Under the pieces are notes generated by a model, which ran no database searches, was not told where the DNA came from, and worked only from the letters and a program-made list of their open reading frames with translations. Below, in pieces: positions 1 to 6,398 of a stretch of DNA of 10,538 nt. How positions within the stretch are numbered: position 1 is the stretch's first letter; every line of letters begins with the position of its first letter. The stretch lies in the NCBI GenBank assembly GCA_002491225.1, contig DKVN01000084.1, positions 789 to 11,326 on the forward strand. The letters are read 5' to 3'. The DNA comes from Faecalibacterium sp. UBA7177 (GTDB lineage Bacteria > Bacillota > Clostridia > Oscillospirales > Ruminococcaceae). Position numbers and translations under genes: made by a program.

Positions 1-228
1 GTACACCTTGGCCCCGCTGTCCTTCAATTCGGGCGGGAACTCGGTGCCGTCACAGTCCCGGATGGCGTCCGCGCCCCAGCGCTCTTTCAGCGCGAGGGTC
101 TCGGCCACCGCGTCCTGGTCGGTCGGGATGGTCACCCGGCCGATCCCGGCCGGACGGTCCGCCCAGGCCCCCGCCGCCCCGGCCGGGGCTTTGCCGGGGA
201 CGTGAGCGGCCTTTTTTTCCTGTTCCAT
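1..228 (-). CDS. lnpA: GH112 beta-galactosyl-N-acetylhexosamine (lacto-N-biose/galacto-N-biose) phosphorylase, N-terminal fragment
   Basis: The first 76 codons of a leftward gene are present and the rest lies beyond the left edge. The frame is open throughout. Residues 30-36 read GRVTIPT and residues 51-63 read WGADAIRDCDGTE. This matches, from memory, the start of bifidobacterial lacto-N-biose phosphorylase (GR-T-P followed by WGADAIR-SDGT). GH112 enzymes are cytoplasmic and split Gal-beta-1,3-HexNAc with phosphate into galactose 1-phosphate and free GlcNAc or GalNAc. The catalytic acid would lie well past the edge. The ATG at 228 overlaps the stop of the upstream small gene by one base (TGATG) and has AAGGAG 8 nt upstream, so the two are probably translationally coupled. 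About 29 Ala/Gly/Pro-rich residues precede the conserved part, longer than in bifidobacterial enzymes. A galactosyl-rhamnose phosphorylase of the same family cannot be excluded from this fragment, but nahK and the ABC transporter nearby favour the amino-sugar substrate. Confidence 0.85.
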   Translation of the reverse strand, partial: MEQEKKAAHVPGKAPAGAAGAWADRPAGIGRVTIPTDQDAVAETLALKERWGADAIRDCDGTEFPPELKDSGAKVY

Positions 229-440
229 CAACGTTTCTCCTTTTTGCGGCGCGGCTCGGCAAAGCGGGCGTTGTAGAGCCAGAGGGTGGTCAGCAGCAGG
301 GCCACCCCCACCAGCATCAGGCCCAACCCGCCCAGCTGCCCGGTCTGGAACCAACCGTAGATCATCAGGGCGAGCCCTGATACAAAGGTGATCAGCATCA
401 GCGCCATGCGCAGGGCGCGATGTTCTTTCCAGTAATTCAT
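228..440 (-). CDS. Small two-helix membrane protein of unknown function in the disaccharide operon
   Basis: This 70-residue protein has a short charged N-terminus (MNYWKEHRALR), a hydrophobic segment at about residues 12-30, a Gly-rich turn (GQLGGLG, 34-40), a second hydrophobic segment at about 38-56, and a strongly basic tail (RRKKEKR, 64-70). By the positive-inside rule both ends should be cytoplasmic. It resembles short proteins (I recall the name DUF6903, not certain) found beside sugar ABC transporters in gut Firmicutes; no function is known to me. The gene starts 7 nt after the permease stop and its own stop overlaps the phosphorylase ATG, so it belongs to the operon. I chose the ATG at 440 because GAGGTGA sits just upstream; an in-frame GTG at 446 is the alternative and adds two residues. 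It may be an accessory subunit of the permease, but this is inferred from position only. Confidence 0.75.
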   Translation of the reverse strand: MNYWKEHRALRMALMLITFVSGLALMIYGWFQTGQLGGLGLMLVGVALLLTTLWLYNARFAEPRRKKEKR

Positions 441-447
441 CGTCACC

Positions 448-1332
448 TCATCCTTTCAGCCCGCCCACGGTCATGCCCTGGGTCAGCTTTTTCTGTACGC
501 AGATGTAGAGGATCAGGGTGGGCAGCATCACCAGCACGAGCCCCGCGTACAGCCGCCCGAACTCGGTCTTGGCCTGGGCCGACTGCATCAGGTTCAAAAG
601 GCCCACCGGCAGGGTCTTCTGCCCGGTCGAGCTGCTCATCAGGGTCAGCGAGATGATGTACTCGTTCCAGAACGAGAGGAAATTGAACAGGATGATGGTG
701 ATGATGCTGGGCTGCGCCATCGGGAAGATGATCTGCACCATCGTGCGGCCGTAGCCCGCGCCGTCGATGTAGGCGGCCTCCTCAAAATCGTGCGGGAGGG
801 TGGCAAAGTACCCGGTGAGCAGGTAGATGGTAAAGGGCAGCGCCGTCGCCGCGTAGACCACCGCCAGCACAAACAGGTTGTTGAGGAAGAAGGTCTGCCG
901 GAAAAAGTAGTTGAGCCAGCTGTCCCAATCGCGCAGCATCAAAAAGATGGGCACCACGATGTAGTTGACATTGATGAACAGCCCGGCCATAAAGCAGGTG
1001 TTGAGGAATTTTCCGCCCCTGAACTGAAAGCGGGAGAGGCAGTAGGCCGCCGGCAGGGCCACCACCAGCAGCAGCGCCAGCGAGATGGCGGTGACGATCA
1101 CCGAATTGAGCATATAGCTGCCCATCGAGGCGGCGTTCCAGGCGTCCACAAAGTTTTGCCAGTGCAGGCTGGCGGGCAGGGTCCAGGGGTTGCCGTAGAA
1201 CTCGCTGTTCTGCTTGACCGAGGCCAGAAAGACCCAGCCCACCGGCACGATGATGACCACGGCCAGGGTGATGAGCACCACATAGATGAACGCCTTGTAA
1301 AGTGTATCGGCGGGGCGTTGTTTTTTGGTCAT
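448..1332 (-). CDS. Carbohydrate ABC transporter permease (MalG-type, CUT1 family)
   Basis: This is a 294-residue inner-membrane permease and the second of two in the operon. About six hydrophobic segments are visible, the first at about residues 14-38. The cytoplasmic EAA loop that contacts the ATPase is clear at residues 184-206 (EEAAYIDGAGYG followed by IIFPMAQP). The C-terminus QGMTVGGLKG is typical of MalG-type permeases of the CUT1 family. The start at 1332 has GGAGG 7 nt upstream and lies 12 nt after the stop of the first permease. With the other permease and the binding protein it should import an oligosaccharide, here probably lacto-N-biose or galacto-N-biose. No ATPase gene is in the window, so a shared MsmK/MsiK-like ATPase encoded elsewhere is likely. 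The family is secure; the substrate is inferred. Confidence 0.93.
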   Translation of the reverse strand: MTKKQRPADTLYKAFIYVVLITLAVVIIVPVGWVFLASVKQNSEFYGNPWTLPASLHWQNFVDAWNAASMGSYMLNSVIVTAISLALLLVVALPAAYCLSRFQFRGGKFLNTCFMAGLFINVNYIVVPIFLMLRDWDSWLNYFFRQTFFLNNLFVLAVVYAATALPFTIYLLTGYFATLPHDFEEAAYIDGAGYGRTMVQIIFPMAQPSIITIILFNFLSFWNEYIISLTLMSSSTGQKTLPVGLLNLMQSAQAKTEFGRLYAGLVLVMLPTLILYICVQKKLTQGMTVGGLKG

Positions 1333-1344
1333 GTCAGCGCCTCC

Positions 1345-2217
1345 TCACATCTGCAGCACGTCGCGCCGGGTCGCCCGGTTGACCACGGCGGACAGGGTGA
1401 ACGAGAACAGGAAGATGATGACCCCGGCCGCCATCGCGTAGCCGTAGAGGCCCTCGTCCTTCTGGGCGTACATAAAGCTGAGCGCCACATCCGCCATGCC
1501 CTTGGCCACCATCGCCTTGACAAAGAGGAAGGCCATGTTGATGGTGGAGATGATGAAAAAGGTGAGGGTGGTGCGGATGTTGGTCCAGATCAGCGGCAGG
1601 GTGATCTCGAAGAACTGGCTCAGGCGGCCCGCGCCGTCCAGGCTGGCGGACTCGTACAGATCGATCGGCACCGCGGCCATCGAGGCCATGTACATGACCA
1701 TATAATACCCGATCGCCTGCCAGACCATCGCGATGATGATGCTGACGATCACCATCGGCTGATCCTTCCAGAGGATCATGATGTCCCGGCCGGAAAAGAT
1801 CGAGAGGGCCGAGTTGAGCATCCCGTTCTCCGGCTTATAGATGGCCGAGAAGATGCCCGCGATGACGACGACCGAGAGGATGTTGGGGATATAAAAGACG
1901 ATGCGGAAAAAGTTTTGCCCACGGATCTTTTCGCGGGTAAGGATGGCGGCGAACACGATAGCAAAAAAGAAGGTGACGATGGTGACCGTCACGATCAAAA
2001 GGATCGTGTTCTGCATCGAGGTGATGAACTTGACATCCTTGAACAGGGTCTTAAAGTTCGCGATCCCCACAAAGGTCTCCTCGGGCGAGTAGGCCCCTCG
2101 CTCGAACAGGGACATGCGGAAAACGTTCAATGTGGGCACGACCATAAAGATGGTAAAGAGGATGACCGCCGGGGCCAGACACAAGACGATAAACCGGCTG
2201 CGGCCCTTGCTGCGCAT
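1345..2217 (-). CDS. Carbohydrate ABC transporter permease (MalF-type, CUT1 family)
   Basis: This is a 290-residue inner-membrane permease. A basic N-terminus (MRSKGRSR) precedes a first membrane helix at about residues 9-29, and further hydrophobic segments follow, including about 71-92 and 155-180. The EAA loop is at residues 189-210 (ESASLDGAGRLSQFF followed by ITLPLI). This is the usual partner of the MalG-type permease downstream and forms the channel heterodimer. The ATG at 2217 follows AAGGAG by about 10 nt. A hairpin with a U-run lies just upstream at 2246-2286, so part of the transcription coming from the binding-protein gene may end before this gene. The substrate is inferred from the neighbouring phosphorylase and kinase. 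Confidence 0.93.
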   Translation of the reverse strand: MRSKGRSRFIVLCLAPAVILFTIFMVVPTLNVFRMSLFERGAYSPEETFVGIANFKTLFKDVKFITSMQNTILLIVTVTIVTFFFAIVFAAILTREKIRGQNFFRIVFYIPNILSVVVIAGIFSAIYKPENGMLNSALSIFSGRDIMILWKDQPMVIVSIIIAMVWQAIGYYMVMYMASMAAVPIDLYESASLDGAGRLSQFFEITLPLIWTNIRTTLTFFIISTINMAFLFVKAMVAKGMADVALSFMYAQKDEGLYGYAMAAGVIIFLFSFTLSAVVNRATRRDVLQM

Positions 2218-2245
2218 GGCACATTCGCTCCTTTCCTTGCTGGAT

Positions 2246-2286
2246 AAAAAGGCGGCGGCGAGCGGAGGAGACCGCTCGCCGCCGCC
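2246..2286 (-). terminator. Intercistronic hairpin plus U-run between binding-protein and permease genes
   Basis: A perfect 15-bp inverted repeat (arms 2251-2265 and 2272-2286, all but two pairs G-C) encloses a 6-nt loop. In the leftward direction it is followed at once by five T residues (2246-2250). This is the form of an intrinsic terminator, but it sits inside the operon, 67 nt after the binding-protein stop and upstream of the permease ribosome binding site. It probably acts as a partial terminator or an mRNA 3'-end stabiliser that gives more binding protein than permease. Confidence 0.85.
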
Positions 2287-2353
2287 CTGATGGCTGCTTT
2301 GGCCCGCAAAGCGGTACCTTGGCCGGTACAGCTTTTACGGCCCGGGCTGGCGA

Positions 2354-3739
2354 TCAGCCCTCCACGAGATTTGCGCGCATCTGATCGCTGGCTTCCTTGA
2401 TGCCCTCGACCCACTCTTCCTCGGTGGTGCTGCCGTTGACCAGGCCGTTGACCGGGTCAAAGAAGATCTCGCGCACGCTGCCCAGACCCGCGACCGCCTC
2501 GTAGGTGGCAAAGTTGCCCATGGCGGCATCCGCGCCGTTGTCATAGATCGAGTAGAACATCTTGTTGTCGCCGTCGAGGTTGTCGGTCAGGCCGGGGACC
2601 GGCTGCACCGCGCCGCCCTTGGCAAAGATCGCGCAGGCCTTGTCGCTGTACAGGAAGGCGATGAACTGCTTGGCGGCGTCCAGATGCGCAGCCTGCGCGG
2701 GGATCCACGCCTGCTCCAGCCAGCAGTAGCTCGCGCCGCTGCCGCCTGCCGCGGCGGCGGGCAGGGCGGTCATGCCCCACTCAAACCCGTCCGCGCGGGG
2801 AGAATCGGCCATCTCGCCCACGATCCAGGTGCCGTTGGGCATAAACAGGGCCTTGTTGTCCAGCACCAGCTGCTGGTTCATCTTGAAGTCGTTGTCGTTG
2901 GCCTGGGCCGGGGTGACAGGGTTGGTGTACTCGGCCAGCTTGGTCACGATATCAAAGCACTGCTTGGCGGCATCGGTATCCCACACGCCCTCCGAGTAGG
3001 TCAGGGCCTGGTTGAAGAAGTCCGGCCCGCCCACCGAGTACATCAGGGCGTAGAAGAAAGCGTCAAAGTAACCGGTGGTGGGGTAGGTAAAGAGGCTGAT
3101 GCCCTCGGCCTTGGCCTTGTCGCCCAGCTCCCACATCTCATCCCAGGTGGTGGGCACATCCCAGCCTTTTTCCTTAAAGAGGCCGGCGTTGTAGAACAGC
3201 CCGCAGGGTGAGTAGAACATCGGGGCCAGGTAGGTCTTGCCGTCGCCGTAGGGGTTGGTGACGCTGGTGTCGGTGAAGCCGCCGACGATCTTGTCGGACA
3301 CCTTCGCGCTCTCGCCCGGCACGGTCATCGAGAGGACGTCGGTCAGATCCGCGACGTTCTTGTCCTTGATGAACTGCTCGGTGAGCTTCTTCTCACGGCC
3401 GGTGGCCAGATGGATCACATCGGGGTAATCGCCGCCCTGCATCGAGGGGCCGATCACGTCTTCGAGATTTTTGTCCAGGATCAGCTCGACCTCGATGCCG
3501 GTCTCGGCGGTAAAGGCGTCGCAGACCTCCTGCCACATGCCGGGGTAGGTGTCCTCATAGGCCGAGCTCAGGGCTGCGACCTTGATGGTCTCGGCCTCGG
3601 CCGGGGCAGAGCCGCCGTCACCGGCAGCCGGAGTGGACGCGGCCGGGGTGCTCGGGGCGGGCGCGGGCGCGCCGCCACAGCCGGCCAGCAGGGTAAGCGC
3701 CATGGCAAGCACCAGGGCGATGCTGAGGAACTTTTTCAT
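2354..3739 (-). CDS. Sugar ABC transporter substrate-binding lipoprotein (extracellular solute-binding family 1)
   Basis: This 461-residue protein is the extracellular ligand-binding subunit of the transporter. Residues 1-20 form a lipoprotein signal peptide (MKKF, hydrophobic core, then lipobox LLAG) before the lipidated Cys21. An Ala/Pro/Ser/Gly-rich linker spans about 22-50, and the two-lobed binding domain occupies the rest, with typical segments such as VPTTWDEMWELGDKAKAEG and the tryptophan- and tyrosine-containing YCWLEQAWIP. It reminds me of the NgcE-type proteins that bind N-acetylglucosamine or chitobiose, which fits a HexNAc disaccharide; this is from memory. The ATG at 3739 is preferred over longer in-frame starts up to 3925 because it begins the signal peptide and has GGAGG 6 nt upstream. 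It is the first gene of the leftward arm, with its own promoter, leader hairpin and downstream terminator-like hairpin. Confidence 0.93.
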   Translation of the reverse strand: MKKFLSIALVLAMALTLLAGCGGAPAPAPSTPAASTPAAGDGGSAPAEAETIKVAALSSAYEDTYPGMWQEVCDAFTAETGIEVELILDKNLEDVIGPSMQGGDYPDVIHLATGREKKLTEQFIKDKNVADLTDVLSMTVPGESAKVSDKIVGGFTDTSVTNPYGDGKTYLAPMFYSPCGLFYNAGLFKEKGWDVPTTWDEMWELGDKAKAEGISLFTYPTTGYFDAFFYALMYSVGGPDFFNQALTYSEGVWDTDAAKQCFDIVTKLAEYTNPVTPAQANDNDFKMNQQLVLDNKALFMPNGTWIVGEMADSPRADGFEWGMTALPAAAAGGSGASYCWLEQAWIPAQAAHLDAAKQFIAFLYSDKACAIFAKGGAVQPVPGLTDNLDGDNKMFYSIYDNGADAAMGNFATYEAVAGLGSVREIFFDPVNGLVNGSTTEEEWVEGIKEASDQMRANLVEG

Positions 3740-3769
3740 GGGTTGCCTCCTTACGGTTTTGAGAGGATC

Positions 3770-3823
3770 CCCCGCGCTGCCTGCGGTCCTTTCTGTTTTG
3801 GGCCGAAGCTTGGGGGCGCGGGG
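3770..3823 (-). promoter_or_regulatory. Leader RNA stem in the 5' UTR of the binding-protein gene
   Basis: CCCCGCGC at 3770-3777 is the exact complement of GCGCGGGG at 3816-3823, so the leftward leader transcript can close an 8-bp G-C stem around a 38-nt loop. The loop can form a weaker inner pairing (CGGCCC with GGACCG, one mismatch). The ribosome binding site lies downstream and stays free. It may be a 5' stabilising structure. It matches no riboswitch class that I recognise. Confidence 0.4.
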
Positions 3824-3849
3824 CTGGTACAAAAGCATTTGCTGGTTCC

Positions 3850-3877
3850 AGTATATCGCTTTGTAGGGGATCAACAA
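3850..3877 (-). promoter_or_regulatory. Predicted sigma-70-type promoter for the transporter/phosphorylase arm
   Basis: On the minus strand TTGTTG (3872-3877) is followed after 16 nt by TATACT (3850-3855). The predicted start is near 3843, giving a leader of about 104 nt before the ATG at 3739. Directly upstream lie A-runs of 7 and 6 on the minus strand, resembling an UP element. A direct repeat of GCTGGT (3823-3828 and 3841-3846, 18 bp apart) overlaps the start site and could be an operator. Confidence 0.55.
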
Positions 3878-4078
3878 GGCTTTTTTTGCGTCATTTTTTA
3901 TAAATATTGCTCTTTTGGCATCCAATCTATAAATTTGATATAAACTTGTAACTTTTTATGCATAACATCCACAAAGCGGCCGGATGCTTCCTGAGCAGTT
4001 TTCACAAGGGAGGGCTTCTGCTTTTTCGCTCTCCTGCCGCCCACCCGTCAAAGCCCGCCTTTTGCGCCGGGAGGGGGC

Positions 4079-4107
4079 TTGTGGCCGGGCACAGGGCGCG
4101 GTATAAT
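4079..4107 (+). promoter_or_regulatory. Predicted promoter of the AraC-family regulator gene
   Basis: A perfect TATAAT (4102-4107) lies 17 nt downstream of TTGTGG (4079-4084), which keeps only the TTG of the -35 consensus. The predicted start is near 4114, giving a leader of about 55 nt. GAGGAGG stands 7 nt before the ATG at 4169. Confidence 0.6.
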
Positions 4108-4168
4108 GGGGGCGAGATGATTTTTTGCGGCTTTTCCCGCGCAAGATTTCAAAAGAGGAGGCGGCCGG

Positions 4169-5017
4169 ATGAGCAACCGCTATTATGACCTGACCAGCCC
4201 AAAGACCAGCCCGCTGAACCGCAAGGCCACCCGGCTTTTGTACGTCAGCGCGGCAAAATACGGCGGCGACTGGAACAGCCTGCTGCACAGCCACGCCTGC
4301 ACCGAGCTTTTTTATGTCGTAGGCGGGCTGGGGCAGTTCCGCATTGAGGACCGGACCCTCTCGGTAAAGCCGGACGATCTGGTGATCGTAAACCCGCAGG
4401 TGGAGCACACCGAGGTGAGCCTGAACGCAAACCCGCTGGAGTATATCGTGCTGGGGGTGGAGGGGCTGGAGTTCACCGCCCGCGAGGGCGGCGATGCGCG
4501 CTACAGCCTCTTCAACTTCCGGCGCGGCCGGGAGGAGCTGCTGAGCCTTTTTCACAGCATCCTGCAGGAGATCGACCAGAAGCCCGCCGGGTACGAGCTG
4601 GTCTGCCAGGATCTTTTGGAGGTGCTGGTGGTCAAGCTGATGCGGCAGACGGATTTTCTTCTGACCATCTCCCCCCACGGCCGGTCCAGCAAGGAATGCG
4701 CGCAGGTCAAGCGGTACATCGACCAACATTTTAAGGAGTCGCTCACCCTTGATGCCCTCGCCGAGATGGCCCATGTGAACAAATACTATCTGGTGCACAG
4801 CTTCAGCCGGGAGTATGGGGTCTCCCCCATCAACTACCTGAACGGCCGCCGGGTGGAGGAGAGCCGGCACCTGCTTGCCCATACCGACCATTCCCTCTCG
4901 CAGATCGCCCAGATGCTCAACTTTTCCTCGGCCAGCTACTTCTCCCAGAGCTTTCGCCGCCAGAGCGGGATGAGCCCGATGGAGTACCGCAGGCAACAGC
5001 GGGCACAGGGAGACTGA
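4169..5017 (+). CDS. AraC/XylS-family transcriptional regulator with cupin-type sensor domain
   Basis: This 282-residue protein has an N-terminal cupin-like sugar-sensing domain, seen at residues 40-54 (HSHACTELFYVVGG) and in the NPQVEH segment ending at His80. A linker of helices follows, and then a C-terminal double helix-turn-helix. The first HTH covers about 192-217 (LTLDALAEMAHVNKYYLV then FSREYG) and the second about 242-274, with the family signature SASYFSQSFRRQSGMSPMEYR in slightly extended form. Such proteins usually activate adjacent sugar operons when ligand binds. It is divergent from the transporter arm and lies 174 nt upstream of nahK on the same strand, so it most likely controls both arms. 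The start is fixed by GAGGAGG 7 nt upstream. The ligand is unknown; the imported disaccharide or a breakdown product is an inference. Confidence 0.92.
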   Translation: MSNRYYDLTSPKTSPLNRKATRLLYVSAAKYGGDWNSLLHSHACTELFYVVGGLGQFRIEDRTLSVKPDDLVIVNPQVEHTEVSLNANPLEYIVLGVEGLEFTAREGGDARYSLFNFRRGREELLSLFHSILQEIDQKPAGYELVCQDLLEVLVVKLMRQTDFLLTISPHGRSSKECAQVKRYIDQHFKESLTLDALAEMAHVNKYYLVHSFSREYGVSPINYLNGRRVEESRHLLAHTDHSLSQIAQMLNFSSASYFSQSFRRQSGMSPMEYRRQQRAQGD

Positions 5018-5076
5018 GGATAGACCGAGGCAGCCCACAGCGGACGATCGTGCAAAGATCGGACCGTTCCGGGCCC

Positions 5077-5105
5077 TTTTCCCCCGCCGCCCGAGCCGTT
5101 ATAAT
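5077..5105 (+). promoter_or_regulatory. Possible activator-dependent promoter of nahK
   Basis: A perfect TATAAT lies at 5100-5105, but the sequence 17 nt upstream (TTTTCC, 5077-5082) is a poor -35 box. A promoter with a good -10 and no -35 often needs an activator, and the AraC-type gene is next door. Upstream at 5045-5061 are inverted arms CGATC and GATCG separated by 7 nt, a possible binding site. Read-through from the regulator gene is also possible because I see no clear terminator between them. Confidence 0.45.
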
Positions 5106-5121
5106 AAAAGCAGAAAAACAC

Positions 5122-5151
5122 CCCAGCCGGGCGGCGCTTGCCCTGGCTGGG
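5122..5151 (+). promoter_or_regulatory. Stem-loop in the nahK leader
   Basis: CCCAGCCGGGC (5122-5132) can pair with GCCC-T-GGCTGGG (5140-5151), forming 11 bp with one bulged T and a 7-nt loop. No U-run follows, so it is not an intrinsic terminator. It lies 25 nt before the ribosome binding site and leaves it exposed. Confidence 0.45.
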
Positions 5152-5191
5152 ACAGAAAAACGACCAGAAAATCAATGAGGAGGAAAAAACA

Positions 5192-6304
5192 ATGGCAGTC
5201 ACAGCCGAACAGATGCTGCCCGAGGTGCTGGCGGCATACGATTTGGGCGGGCAGATCGTGGGCTCGCCGCGCTTTGGCAAGGGGCACATCAACGACACCT
5301 TCTGCGTGTATGTGCAGACCGAGGAGGGAGACTGCCTGCGCTGGATTTTGCAGCGGATGAGCGCGGCGGCCTTCCATCACCCCGACCAGCTGATGGCCAA
5401 CATCGTGGGGGTGACCACCCACCTGCGCCGGGCGGCCGAGGCGGCAGGGCGGGACCCCGCCCGCGCCTGCCTGCGGGTGCTGCCCACCCGCGCCGGGGCG
5501 GATTACTACACCGACAGCGCCGCCGGGGCCTGGCGGGTCTACCCCTTTGTGGAGGACACCCGCTGCCTGCAAACCGCCGAGACGCCGGAGCTGTTCTACG
5601 CCTCGGCAGTGGCCTTTGGGCAGTTTCAGCACATGCTGCGGGACTACCCGGCCGACACCCTGTTTGAGACGATCGAGCATTTTCACGACACCGAGGCCCG
5701 GCTGGCTACCTTTGAGGAGGCCGCGAAGGCCGACACCCTCGGCCGGGCGGCCAGCGCCGCGGCCGAGATCGCCTTTGTGCGGGCCCGCCGGGATGATTGC
5801 AGCGTCGCCCTCGCCGCCCTGCGCGAGGGCCGCCTGCCCCTGCGGGTGACCCACAATGACACCAAGCTGAACAACGTGCTGATCGACAAGGCCACCGGCG
5901 AGGGCATCTGCATCATCGACCTGGACACCGTGATGCCGGGGCTTGCGATCAACGATTTTGGCGATTCGATCCGGTTCGGGGCCAACCACTGCGCCGAGGA
6001 TGAGCAGGACCTCTCGAAGGTCAACTTTGACCTGCCCCTCTTTGAGACCTATACCAAAGGCTTTTTGAAGGGGGCCCAGGGCAGCCTGACCGACGCCGAG
6101 CTGGACTACCTGCCCTGGGGCGCACGGCTGATGACCCTCGAGTGCGGCATCCGCTTTTTGACCGACTATCTGGCGGGCGACACCTACTTCCACATCCAGC
6201 GCCCGGGGCACAACCTCGACCGCGCCCGCACCCAGTTCAAGCTGGTGCAGGACATGGAGGCCCAGTGGGACGCCATGAACGAGGTCATCCGCCGCTGCCG
6301 CTGA
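5192..6304 (+). CDS. nahK: N-acetylhexosamine 1-kinase (NahK/LnpB, phosphotransferase family)
   Basis: This 370-residue cytoplasmic kinase is close in length to the 359-residue Bifidobacterium longum NahK and matches it in long stretches that I recall: GHIND near the N-terminus (31-35), WRVYPFVE (114-121), IEHFHDT (161-167), the catalytic HNDTKLNN (221-228), the metal-binding IIDLDTVMPG (241-250), FGDSIRFG (256-263) and LECGIRFLTDYL (316-327). NahK uses ATP to phosphorylate C1 of GlcNAc or GalNAc, the amino sugar released by GH112 phosphorolysis. This is the key link to the lnpA fragment across the locus. The start at 5192 is set by TGAGGAGG 8 nt upstream; an in-frame ATG at 5138 lies inside the leader stem-loop and is unlikely. 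A strong terminator follows about 50 nt after the stop, so nahK is the last gene of the rightward arm. Confidence 0.93.
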   Translation: MAVTAEQMLPEVLAAYDLGGQIVGSPRFGKGHINDTFCVYVQTEEGDCLRWILQRMSAAAFHHPDQLMANIVGVTTHLRRAAEAAGRDPARACLRVLPTRAGADYYTDSAAGAWRVYPFVEDTRCLQTAETPELFYASAVAFGQFQHMLRDYPADTLFETIEHFHDTEARLATFEEAAKADTLGRAASAAAEIAFVRARRDDCSVALAALREGRLPLRVTHNDTKLNNVLIDKATGEGICIIDLDTVMPGLAINDFGDSIRFGANHCAEDEQDLSKVNFDLPLFETYTKGFLKGAQGSLTDAELDYLPWGARLMTLECGIRFLTDYLAGDTYFHIQRPGHNLDRARTQFKLVQDMEAQWDAMNEVIRRCR

Positions 6305-6353
6305 GCCGCCGGTTTTCCCCCGCCCCTTGGCCCATCCAGCAATCCGTATAAGC

Positions 6354-6398
6354 AAAGCGCCGCATCCCCAAAAGCCGCGGGGATGCGGCGCTTTTTTT
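6354..6398 (+). terminator. Rho-independent terminator of the araC-type/nahK arm
   Basis: A perfect 16-bp inverted repeat (6354-6369 with 6379-6394) has a 9-nt loop and runs into seven T residues (6392-6398). It lies 50 nt after the nahK stop and is the clearest terminator in the window. On the opposite strand it would have only three T residues, so it acts mainly rightward. Confidence 0.93.

Larger units (their letters stand above)
3740..4168. other. 429-bp divergent control region between the binding-protein gene and the AraC-type regulator gene
   Basis: I see no convincing gene here. From left to right it holds the ribosome binding site and leader of the binding-protein gene (3740-3843) with a long-range stem, a leftward promoter (3850-3877), a markedly AT-rich block (about 3878-3960) with T-runs at 3881-3887, 3894-3899 and 3953-3957, then GC-rich sequence without clear signals (about 3961-4078), a rightward promoter (4079-4107), and the leader of the regulator gene. 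The AT-rich block contains TATAAAT at 3899-3905 and 3928-3934 and TATAAAC at 3939-3945. It may be an UP element and/or the regulator's binding zone. Confidence 0.7.

Noticed and set aside
790..2247. 485-codon open frame on the plus strand
   Set aside because: It lies opposite two clear ABC permeases, has no ribosome binding site context, and its His/Asp/Gly/Arg-rich translation is typical of antisense frames in GC-rich genes.
3740..3925. N-terminal extension of the binding lipoprotein up to 3925
   Set aside because: It would bury the signal peptide and lipobox behind 62 unrelated residues and span the promoter.
3958..4188. 76-codon open frame on the plus strand in the divergent control region
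   Set aside because: No ribosome binding site or recognisable protein; it overlaps the regulator promoter and start.
3956..5038. 360-codon open frame on the minus strand
   Set aside because: It is antisense to the AraC-type regulator and crosses that gene's promoter and leader.
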